A stretch of 64,000 nt of DNA, from positions 1 through 64,000 of the forward strand of contig DASYYZ010000035.1 of assembly GCA_035946735.1 (NCBI GenBank), given 5' to 3'. Below are positions 44,440 to 53,274 of this stretch, piece by piece. The translations under genes and the position numbers were made by a program. The first letter of the stretch is position 1; each line of letters begins with the position of its first letter. The notes under the pieces are model-generated. The model saw only the letters and a program-made list of their open reading frames with translations, made no database searches and had not been told where the DNA came from. This DNA comes from Gp13-AA77 sp035946735 (lineage in GTDB: Bacteria; Acidobacteriota; Terriglobia; UBA7540).

Positions 44440-45627
44440 TCAGACTTGGTGTTCACTTCCGCGTCGCCCGAGCGTCTCGATCAAATCGGCGATGCGAGCG
44501 GCTGCGTCCGGCACGGCCATGCTTCTGGCAGCCTGTTCCATGGCCGTCAAGCGCTCGGGCCGAGCGGCCAGTTCATCGATCTCCGCCACCAGACGCTCGG
44601 GCGTCAGATCAGATTGCTCGATCACGCGCGCCACCCGGGCGCGCTCCAGCGCCCTCGCATTTTCGATCTGATGCTGATCGGTTGCGCCTGGAAACGGGAC
44701 CAGCAGGGCTGCCTTCCCCGCTGCGAGCACCTCGCCCAGCGTGCTGGCGCCGGCGCGCGAAATCAGCAGGTCCGCGGCCGCAAACGCCGACGGCATGTCG
44801 TCGATAAAAGCGTGGACCCGCGCTGCCACACCTGCCCTTTCGTAGGCCTCGCGCACGGCGACTGCGTCGCGTTCGCCGGTTTGATGCACAAACTGCCACC
44901 GTCTCAAAGCCAGCAGCGGTAGAGCCTCCAACACGGCACGATTGATGGCAGCGGAACCCTGGCTGCCTCCGAAAATCAGTATCGTGAACGGCGGCTTGTG
45001 ATCGCGTGCTGGAATGTCGAAGAACGCGCGTCGAACCGGCAGACCGGTCAGCCGCGCCTTCGATCCGAAACACCGCGAAGTCTCTTCGAACCCGGTCGCG
45101 ACCAGAGTGACCAGCGGCGCGAGCACTCGGTTCGTGAACCCCGGTGAGGCGTTCGGCTCCACGATGATGGTTGGGATGCGCAACACGGCCGCCTCCAGCA
45201 GCACCGGTCCGGCAACGTAGCCACCCATGCCCATCACCACATCAGGCCGAAACGATCGCAGCGCGCGCGCCGCCTTCCAGAAACTGCGCGGCAGCACCAG
45301 GGCGTTTTTAGCGAAGCGCCATCCTCGAATTCCTTTAAGACCTGCAGCCGGAAGGGCCCGGTAAGCGAATCCGGAGCGTTCGATTAGCCGTGATTCCAGG
45401 CCGCGAGCCGTGCCGAGAAACTGAAACTGCGGGTCGCCGGACACGGATGCTGTCCCCCGCCTCACCATCTCTTCCGCCACCGCCAGCGCCGGGAAAATGT
45501 GGCCTCCCGTTCCGCCCGCCACCACTAGCACGCGTAGTGGGCGCACGCCTCGGTGAGTTGCAACACGTTCTTTTCGCAGCAAGGCTACAGCCGGTTCCAT
45601 CAGCGCTGGATCAGTCTCAAGTAGCAT
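44440..45627 (-). CDS. murG: UDP-N-acetylglucosamine--undecaprenyl-pyrophosphoryl-MurNAc-pentapeptide transferase
   Basis: A 395-residue GT28 glycosyltransferase making lipid II at the inner face of the membrane. Motifs: VVAGGTGGHIFPALAVAEEM, DVVMGMGGYVAGPVLLEA, ILIFGGSQGSAAINRAV, and LLISRAGASTLGEVLAAGKAALLVPFP with H/Q in ATDQHQIENA. The ATG at 45627 overlaps the last 11 bases of ftsW, suggesting translational coupling; it adds about 33 residues before the first strand, so a slightly later start is possible. Confidence 0.96.
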   Translation of the reverse strand: MLLETDPALMEPAVALLRKERVATHRGVRPLRVLVVAGGTGGHIFPALAVAEEMVRRGTASVSGDPQFQFLGTARGLESRLIERSGFAYRALPAAGLKGIRGWRFAKNALVLPRSFWKAARALRSFRPDVVMGMGGYVAGPVLLEAAVLRIPTIIVEPNASPGFTNRVLAPLVTLVATGFEETSRCFGSKARLTGLPVRRAFFDIPARDHKPPFTILIFGGSQGSAAINRAVLEALPLLALRRWQFVHQTGERDAVAVREAYERAGVAARVHAFIDDMPSAFAAADLLISRAGASTLGEVLAAGKAALLVPFPGATDQHQIENARALERARVARVIEQSDLTPERLVAEIDELAARPERLTAMEQAARSMAVPDAAARIADLIETLGRRGSEHQV

Positions 45628-46708
45628 GTTGGGAGATGTTGAGCAGAACACCGACTGCCACAAGCTCCATGAGAAGAGATGAGCCCCCGTAGCTGACGAG
45701 CGGCAACGGAATACCCTTCGTGGGCAGCAGACTCAGTACCACGCTCATGTTCACGAGAGCCTGGCCCACAAGCATGGTGGTCAAGCCTACGGCCAGCAGG
45801 CGTCCAAAGGGGTCCCGGCAGCGAGAGGCAGTGCGCAGTCCGCGCCACAGCAGGATGGCAAACAGCACCACCACGGCCAGCGCGCCCAGCAGGCCCAGCT
45901 CTTCTCCGATCACTGCAAAAATGAAGTCGTTGTGAGGCTCGGGAAGGTAGAAAAGCTTCTCCTTGCCTTCCATCAGTCCGACACCGGTGAGCCCGCCTGT
46001 GGCCACGGCGATCTTAGCCTGAAGGGCTTGAAAACCCATTCCGAGCGGGTCTTTGTTCGGATCAAGGTAAGCTTCGATCCGCTTCCACTGGTAGGGTACG
46101 CGGTACACCATGAGGTAGAACGCGGGAATCGCCGTGGCCAGCGCCAGGCCGAAGTAGCCGAGCCGGAGCCCGGCGACAAACAGCATGGACGCCGCTACAA
46201 ACAAGATGGCGAGTGACGTCCCGAGGTCCGGCTGTTTAAGGATCATGCCCACGGTGAGACCCGTGATCATGCCAACGGGAAGTAGCGTGTGCGCGAAATC
46301 ATTCACGTCATCGCGCCGCAGACTGAGAAAATAAGCGAGGAACAACACCAGCGCCAGCTTCGAGAACTCAGACGGCTCGAAGCTGAACCCTCCCAGATGA
46401 AGCCACCGGTGCACGTTGTGGCTCTTGCCGGAGAGGAGCGCACCCAGGAGCAACACCAGTTCCAGGCCGACCACAGGAAACACAATGGTCGGGCTCTGCA
46501 GGCGCCGGTAATCGAAGTTCATCAGCGCGACCATCACCACGAGTCCCGCTGCCGCCCAGATAACCTGCCGTACCACGAAGTAGTAGCTGCTTCCGTAGCG
46601 CTCCGCCGCCATCACCGCCGAAGCGCTGTAGACCATGAGCGCGCCGAACAGCACCAGCACCACCACGGCGCCAAACAGAATCTTGTCCGACTCAAGTTTT
46701 CTCGCCAT
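45617..46708 (-). CDS. ftsW: SEDS lipid II polymerase FtsW
   Basis: A 363-residue polytopic SEDS protein. The start MARKLESDK has GGAG 5 bases upstream. It shows the family signatures: GALMVYSAS, NVHRWLHLGGFSFEPSEFSKLALVLFLAYFLS, KQPDLGTSLAILFVAASMLFVAGL, and LPEPHNDFIFAVIGEELGLLGALAVVVLFAILLWRGL, ending in PTKGIPLPLVSYGGSSLLMELVAVGVLLNIS. It works with FtsI in septal peptidoglycan synthesis. Confidence 0.97.
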   Translation of the reverse strand: MARKLESDKILFGAVVVLVLFGALMVYSASAVMAAERYGSSYYFVVRQVIWAAAGLVVMVALMNFDYRRLQSPTIVFPVVGLELVLLLGALLSGKSHNVHRWLHLGGFSFEPSEFSKLALVLFLAYFLSLRRDDVNDFAHTLLPVGMITGLTVGMILKQPDLGTSLAILFVAASMLFVAGLRLGYFGLALATAIPAFYLMVYRVPYQWKRIEAYLDPNKDPLGMGFQALQAKIAVATGGLTGVGLMEGKEKLFYLPEPHNDFIFAVIGEELGLLGALAVVVLFAILLWRGLRTASRCRDPFGRLLAVGLTTMLVGQALVNMSVVLSLLPTKGIPLPLVSYGGSSLLMELVAVGVLLNISQHAT

Positions 46709-46755
46709 AGATCTCCAACGCAACCGCCAGAATCCGGGAGCGGACACCAGGAAAA

Positions 46756-48984
46756 CTACTCCTGCGAAGTCTCCGTGCCCGGCGCCTTCTTTCGGCGGCG
46801 CTTTCCGCGAGTCGGTTCTTCTCCGGAACCCGCGATCAGGCCCGCCGGGCTCGTTGCATCTGCCGGTTTCGTGGAATCGATGCGGCTCCCGCCGGCAGAA
46901 GGAGCCTCGGGGGTAACTTCGAAAATCAGGGGCTCGTCGCGGGGAAGTTGCATGTCCCCGCCACTCGGGGTTGGCTTCAGGTCCAGATCGAGGTTGTAGG
47001 CATTGCCGCGGTCGAGAACGATGTCGGAGAAAGGCTCGTCCGCATCCATGGGCAGCCGCTGCTCCGAATCAAGCTCGTACACATATATCCGATCAGGCGA
47101 AGTTTGATCGGGTTCAACTGCTGGAGGCTCCGGAGCCTTGAGCCTCTCTGCCTCCGGCCCGCGAGCCGAAACGGAGGGGCCCGGTGCAGGCTCGGGCGCG
47201 GCCGGTTCCTCGTAGGGGAGCGTTTCCTCCGCTGCGCTCGCCGGTACAAGTAGCGGCGGCACTTCCGCCGGCGCAGAGAGCTCCGGCGATTTCGGTGGTA
47301 ACTCCGCCTCTACGGCCTCGCTGATCTCGTCCTCCAAGAGTGGTTCCGGCAAGCTTGTTGGCAGCTCCGCAGGCGGAGGAGCGCTGGGACTCGGAAGGCT
47401 TGGGATCGCGGTCGGCGGCCTAGCAGTGCCCCATCGAGCGGGCCCGGTCGCCGGCGGTGCTGTCGCGGGCGGCGAAAGCTGAAACGGTTCGGGCGCACTC
47501 TCGAGAGTGGTCGCGACCCTGCCAGAGCCGGCTTCAGGTTGAATCCGGCGCGCTCGAGCGTCTCCTAGCCAGCTGCGGCGCAGACGCGCCACATGCCCTT
47601 CTTGCGCGAGCCCCTCCACAATTTGCTTGAACCGCCGCCCGCGCTCCTCGTAGTCCTGAAACTGATCGAAACTGGAGCAGGCAGGCGAGAGCAGGATCAC
47701 GTCGTCAGGCCGTGCGCGGCTGAAGGCGCTGCGGACGGCCGTCTCCAGATCGCCCGCCGGGACGAGGTCGACCGTGCCCGCGAGCTCGCCCGCGATGCGT
47801 TCAGTAGCGGCGCCGATGAGCAGCACCTCGCGCACGCGGTTCTTCAGCAGCGGAATCAGCGGCGCATAAGGCGCGCCCTTGTCTTTGCCTCCGAGAATCA
47901 GGTGAACCCCGCCGTCAAAAGCCCCCAGCGCCTTGACCGTGGCGTCCACGCTGGTGGCTTTGGAATCGTTGTAGAACTCCACGCCCAGCACCTGACCCGC
48001 CAACTCGAGCCGATGCTCCACGCCGCGAAATTCGCGCACCGCCTTCGCAATGGCATCGAAATCAGCGCCCAGCACGCAGGCTGCTGCTGAGGCCGCCAGC
48101 ACGTTCTCCAGGTTGAACGCTCCGCGCAGTTTCACGTCGCCGGGCGAGAACAGGTCGCGCTGCAGATGCCCGACCCGATAGACCACCTGTCCCCCGGAGA
48201 GCAGCAGTCCTTCGGGTATATCCTGTGTGCGGCTGAAGAAGGTCTTGCGGCCGTGCCCGCGCTCCGCGAGTCCCGCCACGACAGGATCATCGGCGTTCAG
48301 CACGGCGTAGTCGCTTTCAGTTTGATTGCTAAGGATTCGCGCCTTGGCATCGACATAAGACTCGAACGAGGGATGCCGGTCCAGGTGATTGGGCGTGATG
48401 TTCAGCATCACCGCAACCTGCGGGTTCATCGAATCTGTGCCCTCAAGCTGAAAACTGCTTAGTTCCACCACGGCAACGCTTTCTGCCGTGGACTCGTCCA
48501 CCATGGAGATCAGCGGAGCGCCGATATTGCCTCCGACAAAGGTTTGAAATCCGGATTCCTGCAGCATACGCCCCAGCAGCGCCGTGGTGGTGGTCTTGCC
48601 GTTCGAGCCTGTGACGCCCACCAGGTTTCCTTTGAAAAACCAACTGGCGGCCTCAACTTCTGCAACAACCGGGATTCCGCGCCCTCGCGCCGCCTGAAGC
48701 GCGGGAAGTTCCCAGGACACGCCGGGACTGGTGACCACCAGGTCCTGGCGTCCAAAAGTCTCGCTGCCATGCTGGCCGAACTCCACTCCGATCTTCCGGC
48801 CCAGCAGATGCGGAATTTCAGCGGCAAACGACCACGGCGGTCGCGAGTCCGAGACCGTCACCACCGCTCCGCGCCGGTACAGAAAGTCGGCCGCGGCGCG
48901 TCCGCTGCGGGCGAAACCCGCCACCAGCACGCGCTTCCCCTCGAGATTCTGCATTCGGGATCGAAGCGATTCGGCCTTGCTCAC
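46756..48984 (-). CDS. murD: UDP-N-acetylmuramoylalanine--D-glutamate ligase with long disordered C-terminal extension
   Basis: A 742-residue protein. Residues 1 to about 465 are a normal MurD: VLVAGFARSGRAAADFL, VVTSPGVSWELP, the ATP loop GVTGSNGKTTTTALLG, FYNDSKATSVDATVKAL, ILGGKDKG and LLSPACSSFDQFQDYEERGRRFK. The family usually ends there. The remaining 280 residues are Pro/Glu/Ala/Ser-rich and probably disordered, with one less biased block (IYVYELDSEQRLP...FSDIVLDRGNAYNLDLDLKP) and a very basic end (RGKRRRKKAPG). No stop codon or frameshift separates the two parts and no start signal was found for a separate protein, so it looks like a real fusion. The tail may bind a divisome or envelope partner; this is inference. 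Confidence 0.93.
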   Translation of the reverse strand: MSKAESLRSRMQNLEGKRVLVAGFARSGRAAADFLYRRGAVVTVSDSRPPWSFAAEIPHLLGRKIGVEFGQHGSETFGRQDLVVTSPGVSWELPALQAARGRGIPVVAEVEAASWFFKGNLVGVTGSNGKTTTTALLGRMLQESGFQTFVGGNIGAPLISMVDESTAESVAVVELSSFQLEGTDSMNPQVAVMLNITPNHLDRHPSFESYVDAKARILSNQTESDYAVLNADDPVVAGLAERGHGRKTFFSRTQDIPEGLLLSGGQVVYRVGHLQRDLFSPGDVKLRGAFNLENVLAASAAACVLGADFDAIAKAVREFRGVEHRLELAGQVLGVEFYNDSKATSVDATVKALGAFDGGVHLILGGKDKGAPYAPLIPLLKNRVREVLLIGAATERIAGELAGTVDLVPAGDLETAVRSAFSRARPDDVILLSPACSSFDQFQDYEERGRRFKQIVEGLAQEGHVARLRRSWLGDARARRIQPEAGSGRVATTLESAPEPFQLSPPATAPPATGPARWGTARPPTAIPSLPSPSAPPPAELPTSLPEPLLEDEISEAVEAELPPKSPELSAPAEVPPLLVPASAAEETLPYEEPAAPEPAPGPSVSARGPEAERLKAPEPPAVEPDQTSPDRIYVYELDSEQRLPMDADEPFSDIVLDRGNAYNLDLDLKPTPSGGDMQLPRDEPLIFEVTPEAPSAGGSRIDSTKPADATSPAGLIAGSGEEPTRGKRRRKKAPGTETSQE

Positions 48985-49086
48985 GTTTATGCTTTATGGG
49001 CTATCCCGGCTCGCGGCAGTCTGAAAGAACCCGACGCTACATCTTGCATTCTACTCCGGGCGGCTGCCGCCGGACAGTATTGCCTT

Positions 49087-50217
49087 TCAGCGTATCTTCA
49101 GCGTCGTAAGAGCAAACAACGAGAAGACCAGAGCCACGATCCAGAAACGCGCGATAATTTTCGACTCCTTCCACCCTTCAAGCTCGAAGTGATGATGAAT
49201 CGGCGACATGCGAAAAATCCGCCGGCCAGTACTCTTGAACCAGAACACCTGCAGGATGACCGAAAGCGCCTCCACCACGAAGATGCCTCCGATAAATGGC
49301 AGGAGCAACTCCTGCTTGATCATGACGGCCACGGCGGCGATCGATCCGCCGAGCGACAGCGAGCCCACGTCGCCCATGAAAATTTCGGCGGGATAAGCGT
49401 TGTACCAGAGGAATCCCAGGCTTGCGCCCACCATGGCACCGCAGAAAGGGGTGAGCTCCGCGACCCCTGGCAGGTGCTCTACGTCCAGATATCCGGCCCA
49501 GGCCGCATTGCCGGCCACGTAGGTAAGCGCCGTCAATGCCGAAGCGGAGATGATCACGCAGCCAATCGCCAGGCCGTCGAGTCCGTCGGTAAGATTGACC
49601 GCGTTCGACGAGCCTACCAGCAGGAAGATCACAAAAATGAGAAAAGGCAGGAAACCCAACGGGTAAGTCCAGGGATTGTGCAACAGCGAGCCGATCAGGA
49701 AGCTCGGATGGATGCGCTTGTAAAACGGAAAGGTGAGATCGGTGGAGTAGCGCCCGGCCGCAGCCAGCAGCATCAGCGCCACACCGAACAGGAAAGCTAC
49801 CAGAACCTGCAGGAGTATCTTCGTGCGCCCGGTGAGCCCCAGATTACGCCGCTGCAGCACCTTCTGGTAGTCGTCCCAGAAACCGATGCTCGCGAAAGCC
49901 AACGTGACGGTTACGGCCAGCCAAACAAAAAAGTTGGTGAGGTCGGTCCAGAGCAATGTGGGAACAATGACACATAGGTTGATGAGAACCCCGCCCATCG
50001 TGGGCGTGCCCGCCTTGGCGCGATGGGATTGCGGTCCCTCCTCGCGGATGAACTGGCCGATCTGAAATTCCTTCAGCTTCCCGATCGTCGCGGGCCCTGC
50101 GATGATTGAGAGCAGCAGGGCCGTAATGCTGGCGAAGCCCGTTCGAAGGGTGATGTAGCGGAACAGGTTGAGCACGTGGAGATGAGTGTGAAATCTGAGA
50201 TAGAGAAAATAGAACAT
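49087..50217 (-). CDS. mraY: phospho-N-acetylmuramoyl-pentapeptide transferase
   Basis: A 376-residue, ten-helix enzyme making lipid I. Motifs: IGQFIREEGPQSHRAKAGTPTMGG, FWDDYQKVLQRRNLGL, NAVNLTDGLDGLAIGC with catalytic aspartates, FMGDVGSLSLGG and IHHHFELEGWKE. Typical length. It lies between murF and murD, as in standard dcw clusters. Confidence 0.98.
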   Translation of the reverse strand: MFYFLYLRFHTHLHVLNLFRYITLRTGFASITALLLSIIAGPATIGKLKEFQIGQFIREEGPQSHRAKAGTPTMGGVLINLCVIVPTLLWTDLTNFFVWLAVTVTLAFASIGFWDDYQKVLQRRNLGLTGRTKILLQVLVAFLFGVALMLLAAAGRYSTDLTFPFYKRIHPSFLIGSLLHNPWTYPLGFLPFLIFVIFLLVGSSNAVNLTDGLDGLAIGCVIISASALTALTYVAGNAAWAGYLDVEHLPGVAELTPFCGAMVGASLGFLWYNAYPAEIFMGDVGSLSLGGSIAAVAVMIKQELLLPFIGGIFVVEALSVILQVFWFKSTGRRIFRMSPIHHHFELEGWKESKIIARFWIVALVFSLFALTTLKIR

Positions 50218-50257
50218 AAAATCGGCCGAACGCCGTCACTACCATTCAAGGGAGCGC

Positions 50258-50302
50258 GTAGCGGCGGGTTTACCCCGCCACGCATGGCGGCGCGACGCCG
50301 CC
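50258..50302. repeat. REP-like GC-rich hairpin
   Basis: GTAGCGGCGGGTTTACCCCGCC (split over 50258-50279) is followed by a second GGCGGCG...CGCCGCC arm pair. It resembles the inner part of the palindrome at 25429-25514 and lies between murF and mraY. Confidence 0.5.
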
Positions 50303-50308
50303 TCTCCT

Positions 50309-51709
50309 TCAGCCTGACCCACTATCCATCAGCTGCTCCAGCGCTTTTTCCAAGTGGACTCCGCGCGAGCCTTTCACCAACACTACATCTCCGGCCTGAA
50401 CGATGGACCGGCAGAAGCGCCCCGCCTCCATGGATTCGGCGAAGAAGCGTGCCTGACCTCGCAGAAAGCCCGCTTCGACCGCGCCTTCGATCATGAAGCG
50501 CGCGTTACCTTGCACCGCCAGCAGCCAATCGATTCGATTCTGAGCGCAATGGCGGCCCGCAACGCGATGCAGCTCCGGCGAGGACGGTCCCAGTTCGAGC
50601 ATCTCCCCGGCCAGCGCGATCCGGCGCGTGGCTCCAGGCCAATCCCGCAGCAGTTCGAGCATCTGGTCGAGCGCGCGCGGATTGGAGTTGTAGGAATCGT
50701 CGATTAGCGTTCCGCCTGACGCAGCCCGAACAATCTCGGCCCGGTGCGGTAAAGGTTTGAAACCGGCCAACGCCCCCGCCGTGGCGCCAGGCGACACGCC
50801 CAACAGTTTTCCCACGGCGAGCGCGGCCAAAGCGTTTGCAACGTTGTGGCGACCTGGAAGCGGGAGGTGAAACTCGGCTTCGCAGTCCGGACCGCGAACC
50901 CTGAAGATGCTTTGCAGCGAATTCCCGGACTTCTCCAGCCGGTAGGCCACGGCGCGGTAGTCCGCGCCCATGCCGAATCCGTAAGTCGCCACGCGGCCGG
51001 TGAAGCTCTGGCGAAAGCCCAGAACCCTGTCGTCATCGTAGTTGAGGATCGCGGTCGCCGGGGAGGCGAGATTGTCGATCAATTCGCGCTTGGCGGCCGC
51101 GATTCCCTCCAGGGAATCGAAGAACTCAAGGTGTGCCGGAGCTACGTTGGTCACCACGCCGAGCGCGGGAGCGGCGATCCCGGCTAAACGCGCGATCTCG
51201 CCGGCGTGAGACATCCCGAACTCGAGCACCGCGACTTCATGCGCGTTGCTGAGGGCGAGCAGCGTGAGCGGTACGCCGAGATGATTGTTCAGATTCTCCG
51301 CTGACTTGTGCACCGCGTAGCGCCCCGCCAGCACGGCTGCGATCAGCTCTTTCGCGGTGGTCTTGCCTGTGCTGCCCGTGACCGCAACCACCGGCCGGCC
51401 CCATTTCCGCCGCACCGCCTTCGCGAGGTCCTGCAAGGCCAAGACCGTATCCGCCACGCCGATCAGAAACGGCGCGAGAGACACGGGCGCCGTAGCCGCC
51501 CATTCCCGATGCACAACCGCTCCCGCGGCGCCGCGTTCGAGAGCCGAGGCCACATAGGCGTGACCGTCAAAGTTTGGACCCGTGATGGCGAAGAAAAGCG
51601 CGCCCGGGACGAGCGTCCGCGAGTCGATGGAATAGCTGTGTGCGACCCGCTCCGGCGCTCCGGACACCGATCCCAGAATGCCGGCGATTTCCGCCAGCGA
51701 GAGCTCCAT
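50309..51709 (-). CDS. murF: UDP-N-acetylmuramoyl-tripeptide--D-alanyl-D-alanine ligase
   Basis: A 466-residue Mur ligase adding D-Ala-D-Ala. Seen: SIDSRTLVPGALFFAITGPNFDGHAYV, VVAVTGSTGKTTAKELIAAVL, VLEFGMSHAGEIARLAGIAAPALGVVTNVAPAHLEFF and LIDDSYNSNPRALDQMLELL. Standard length; starts 30 bases after murE. Followed by a GC-rich hairpin before mraY. Confidence 0.97.
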   Translation of the reverse strand: MELSLAEIAGILGSVSGAPERVAHSYSIDSRTLVPGALFFAITGPNFDGHAYVASALERGAAGAVVHREWAATAPVSLAPFLIGVADTVLALQDLAKAVRRKWGRPVVAVTGSTGKTTAKELIAAVLAGRYAVHKSAENLNNHLGVPLTLLALSNAHEVAVLEFGMSHAGEIARLAGIAAPALGVVTNVAPAHLEFFDSLEGIAAAKRELIDNLASPATAILNYDDDRVLGFRQSFTGRVATYGFGMGADYRAVAYRLEKSGNSLQSIFRVRGPDCEAEFHLPLPGRHNVANALAALAVGKLLGVSPGATAGALAGFKPLPHRAEIVRAASGGTLIDDSYNSNPRALDQMLELLRDWPGATRRIALAGEMLELGPSSPELHRVAGRHCAQNRIDWLLAVQGNARFMIEGAVEAGFLRGQARFFAESMEAGRFCRSIVQAGDVVLVKGSRGVHLEKALEQLMDSGSG

Positions 51710-51739
51710 TTTGACTACCCTTCCGTGTCAGCCAACCGA

Positions 51740-53245
51740 TCAGGCGCGGCTCTGTTCTTTTGGCGCACCATAACCCAGACTTTCGAGCGCCTGCCGCGCG
51801 ACTTCGCGATCGTCAAACGGCACCCTTTTGTCTTTGAAAATCTGGTAGGTCTCGTGCCCCTTCCCGGCGATCAGCACCACGTCGCCCTCCCGAGCCTGCT
51901 CCAGAGCGCGGCGGATGGCGGCGGCGCGATCAGCCTCCAGGTCGCACGGCTTTCCCGTCCTCTGCAGGCCCACGAGCGCATCATTCATGATGGTCAACGG
52001 ATCCTCGCTGCGAGGGTTGTCTGAGGTCAGCACGATCAAGTCTGCCAGCAAGCCCGCGGCCTCGCCCATCAGGGGCCGCTTGGATCGGTCGCGATTGCCT
52101 CCGCATCCAAACACGACAATCAGTCGTCCGCCGCGAGTGAACTCGCGGGCAGTGCTAAGAGCACTTCGCAAGGCATCGTCAGTGTGGGCATAGTCCACGA
52201 GAACCAAAAAGGGTTGGCCTGCCTCGACGCGCTCGAAGCGGCCAGGAACCAGGCGCAGAGCCGCGACGCCCTGTTGAATCTGATCTCCGCGAATACCGAG
52301 GCTCTGGGCGGCGGCCACCGCCGCCAGAATATTCATAAGATTCGGCCGCCCCATCAGGCCTGAGTTGATTTCGAGCGGCCCCTCGGGTGTCATAAGCTGC
52401 GCCTTGATGCCTGAAGAGTCCTGAACGAATCGTTTGGCGCACACCATAGCTTCGGGGCGGGAGCCGTAGGTCACGAGATGCGGATACGAAAACTCCAACA
52501 GTCGCGCTCCATAGGCGTCATCGACGCCGATAACCGCCGCGCCGGGCGGCGCAGTCCCCAAGCCTTCGAAGAGGCGCCGCTTCGCTCGAAAGTACTCTTC
52601 CATCGTGTCGTGATAATCGAGATGGTCGCGAGTGAGATTCGTAAAGATGGCAGCCGCGAACGGGAAACCCCAGACGCGTTCCTGCGCCAGGGCGTGTGAT
52701 GAGACTTCCATGACGACAATCCGGGCGCCGGCTCCTGCCAGCTCGGCCAGATGCGCAGCGAGATCGAGTGATTCCGGAGTCGTGTTCGATGCTGGAACAA
52801 TCTTGCCGGCCACGTGATACTCAATCGTGCCGAACAGTCCGGCGGAGAGTCCTGCCGTCTTGAAAATGCTTTCCAGCAGGTAGGCGGTGGTCGTCTTGCC
52901 GTTAGTCCCGGTGATTCCTACCAGACGCAGCTTGCGCTCCGGATGTCCGTAGAATCGCCGGCTGGCTTCCGACAGGGCGCGTCGAATCGCTGGGACCTGA
53001 ACCCACTTTGACTGCGCCCCGGCGTTGCCCGCCGCAGCTTCGCGTTCACTTACAATCGCCGCCGCACCACGATCGAGCGCCTCAGGAACAAAGCGGTGCC
53101 CGTCATCCTTCTCACCCGCAATGGCGAAAAAGAGGCTGCCCGGCGCTACGCGGCGCGAGTCATAGGCGATGGAGCGGATTTCCAAGGCGGGGTCGGCCTT
53201 GAGATCGAGTCCGGCAGGGCCCTCCAGCAAGTCGAGCAGCTTCAT
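51740..53245 (-). CDS. murE: UDP-N-acetylmuramoyl-tripeptide synthetase, diaminopimelate-adding
   Basis: A 501-residue Mur ligase. Seen: IAYDSRRVAPGSLFFAIAGEKDDGHRFV, LVGITGTNGKTTTAYLLESIF, TTPESLDLAAHLAELAGAGARIVVMEVSSHAL and FTNLTRDHLDYHDTMEEY. The specificity motif is DNPR (TSDNPRSEDP), so the third residue added is meso-diaminopimelate, not lysine. It starts 29 bases after ftsI. Confidence 0.97.
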   Translation of the reverse strand: MKLLDLLEGPAGLDLKADPALEIRSIAYDSRRVAPGSLFFAIAGEKDDGHRFVPEALDRGAAAIVSEREAAAGNAGAQSKWVQVPAIRRALSEASRRFYGHPERKLRLVGITGTNGKTTTAYLLESIFKTAGLSAGLFGTIEYHVAGKIVPASNTTPESLDLAAHLAELAGAGARIVVMEVSSHALAQERVWGFPFAAAIFTNLTRDHLDYHDTMEEYFRAKRRLFEGLGTAPPGAAVIGVDDAYGARLLEFSYPHLVTYGSRPEAMVCAKRFVQDSSGIKAQLMTPEGPLEINSGLMGRPNLMNILAAVAAAQSLGIRGDQIQQGVAALRLVPGRFERVEAGQPFLVLVDYAHTDDALRSALSTAREFTRGGRLIVVFGCGGNRDRSKRPLMGEAAGLLADLIVLTSDNPRSEDPLTIMNDALVGLQRTGKPCDLEADRAAAIRRALEQAREGDVVLIAGKGHETYQIFKDKRVPFDDREVARQALESLGYGAPKEQSRA

Positions 53246-53274
53246 CCTTCAGCCTTCATTCTATCGTGGAGAGA

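Noticed and set aside
48544..49977. A 477-codon open frame on the plus strand
   Set aside because: It lies antisense to murD and mraY, both of which are unmistakable genes.
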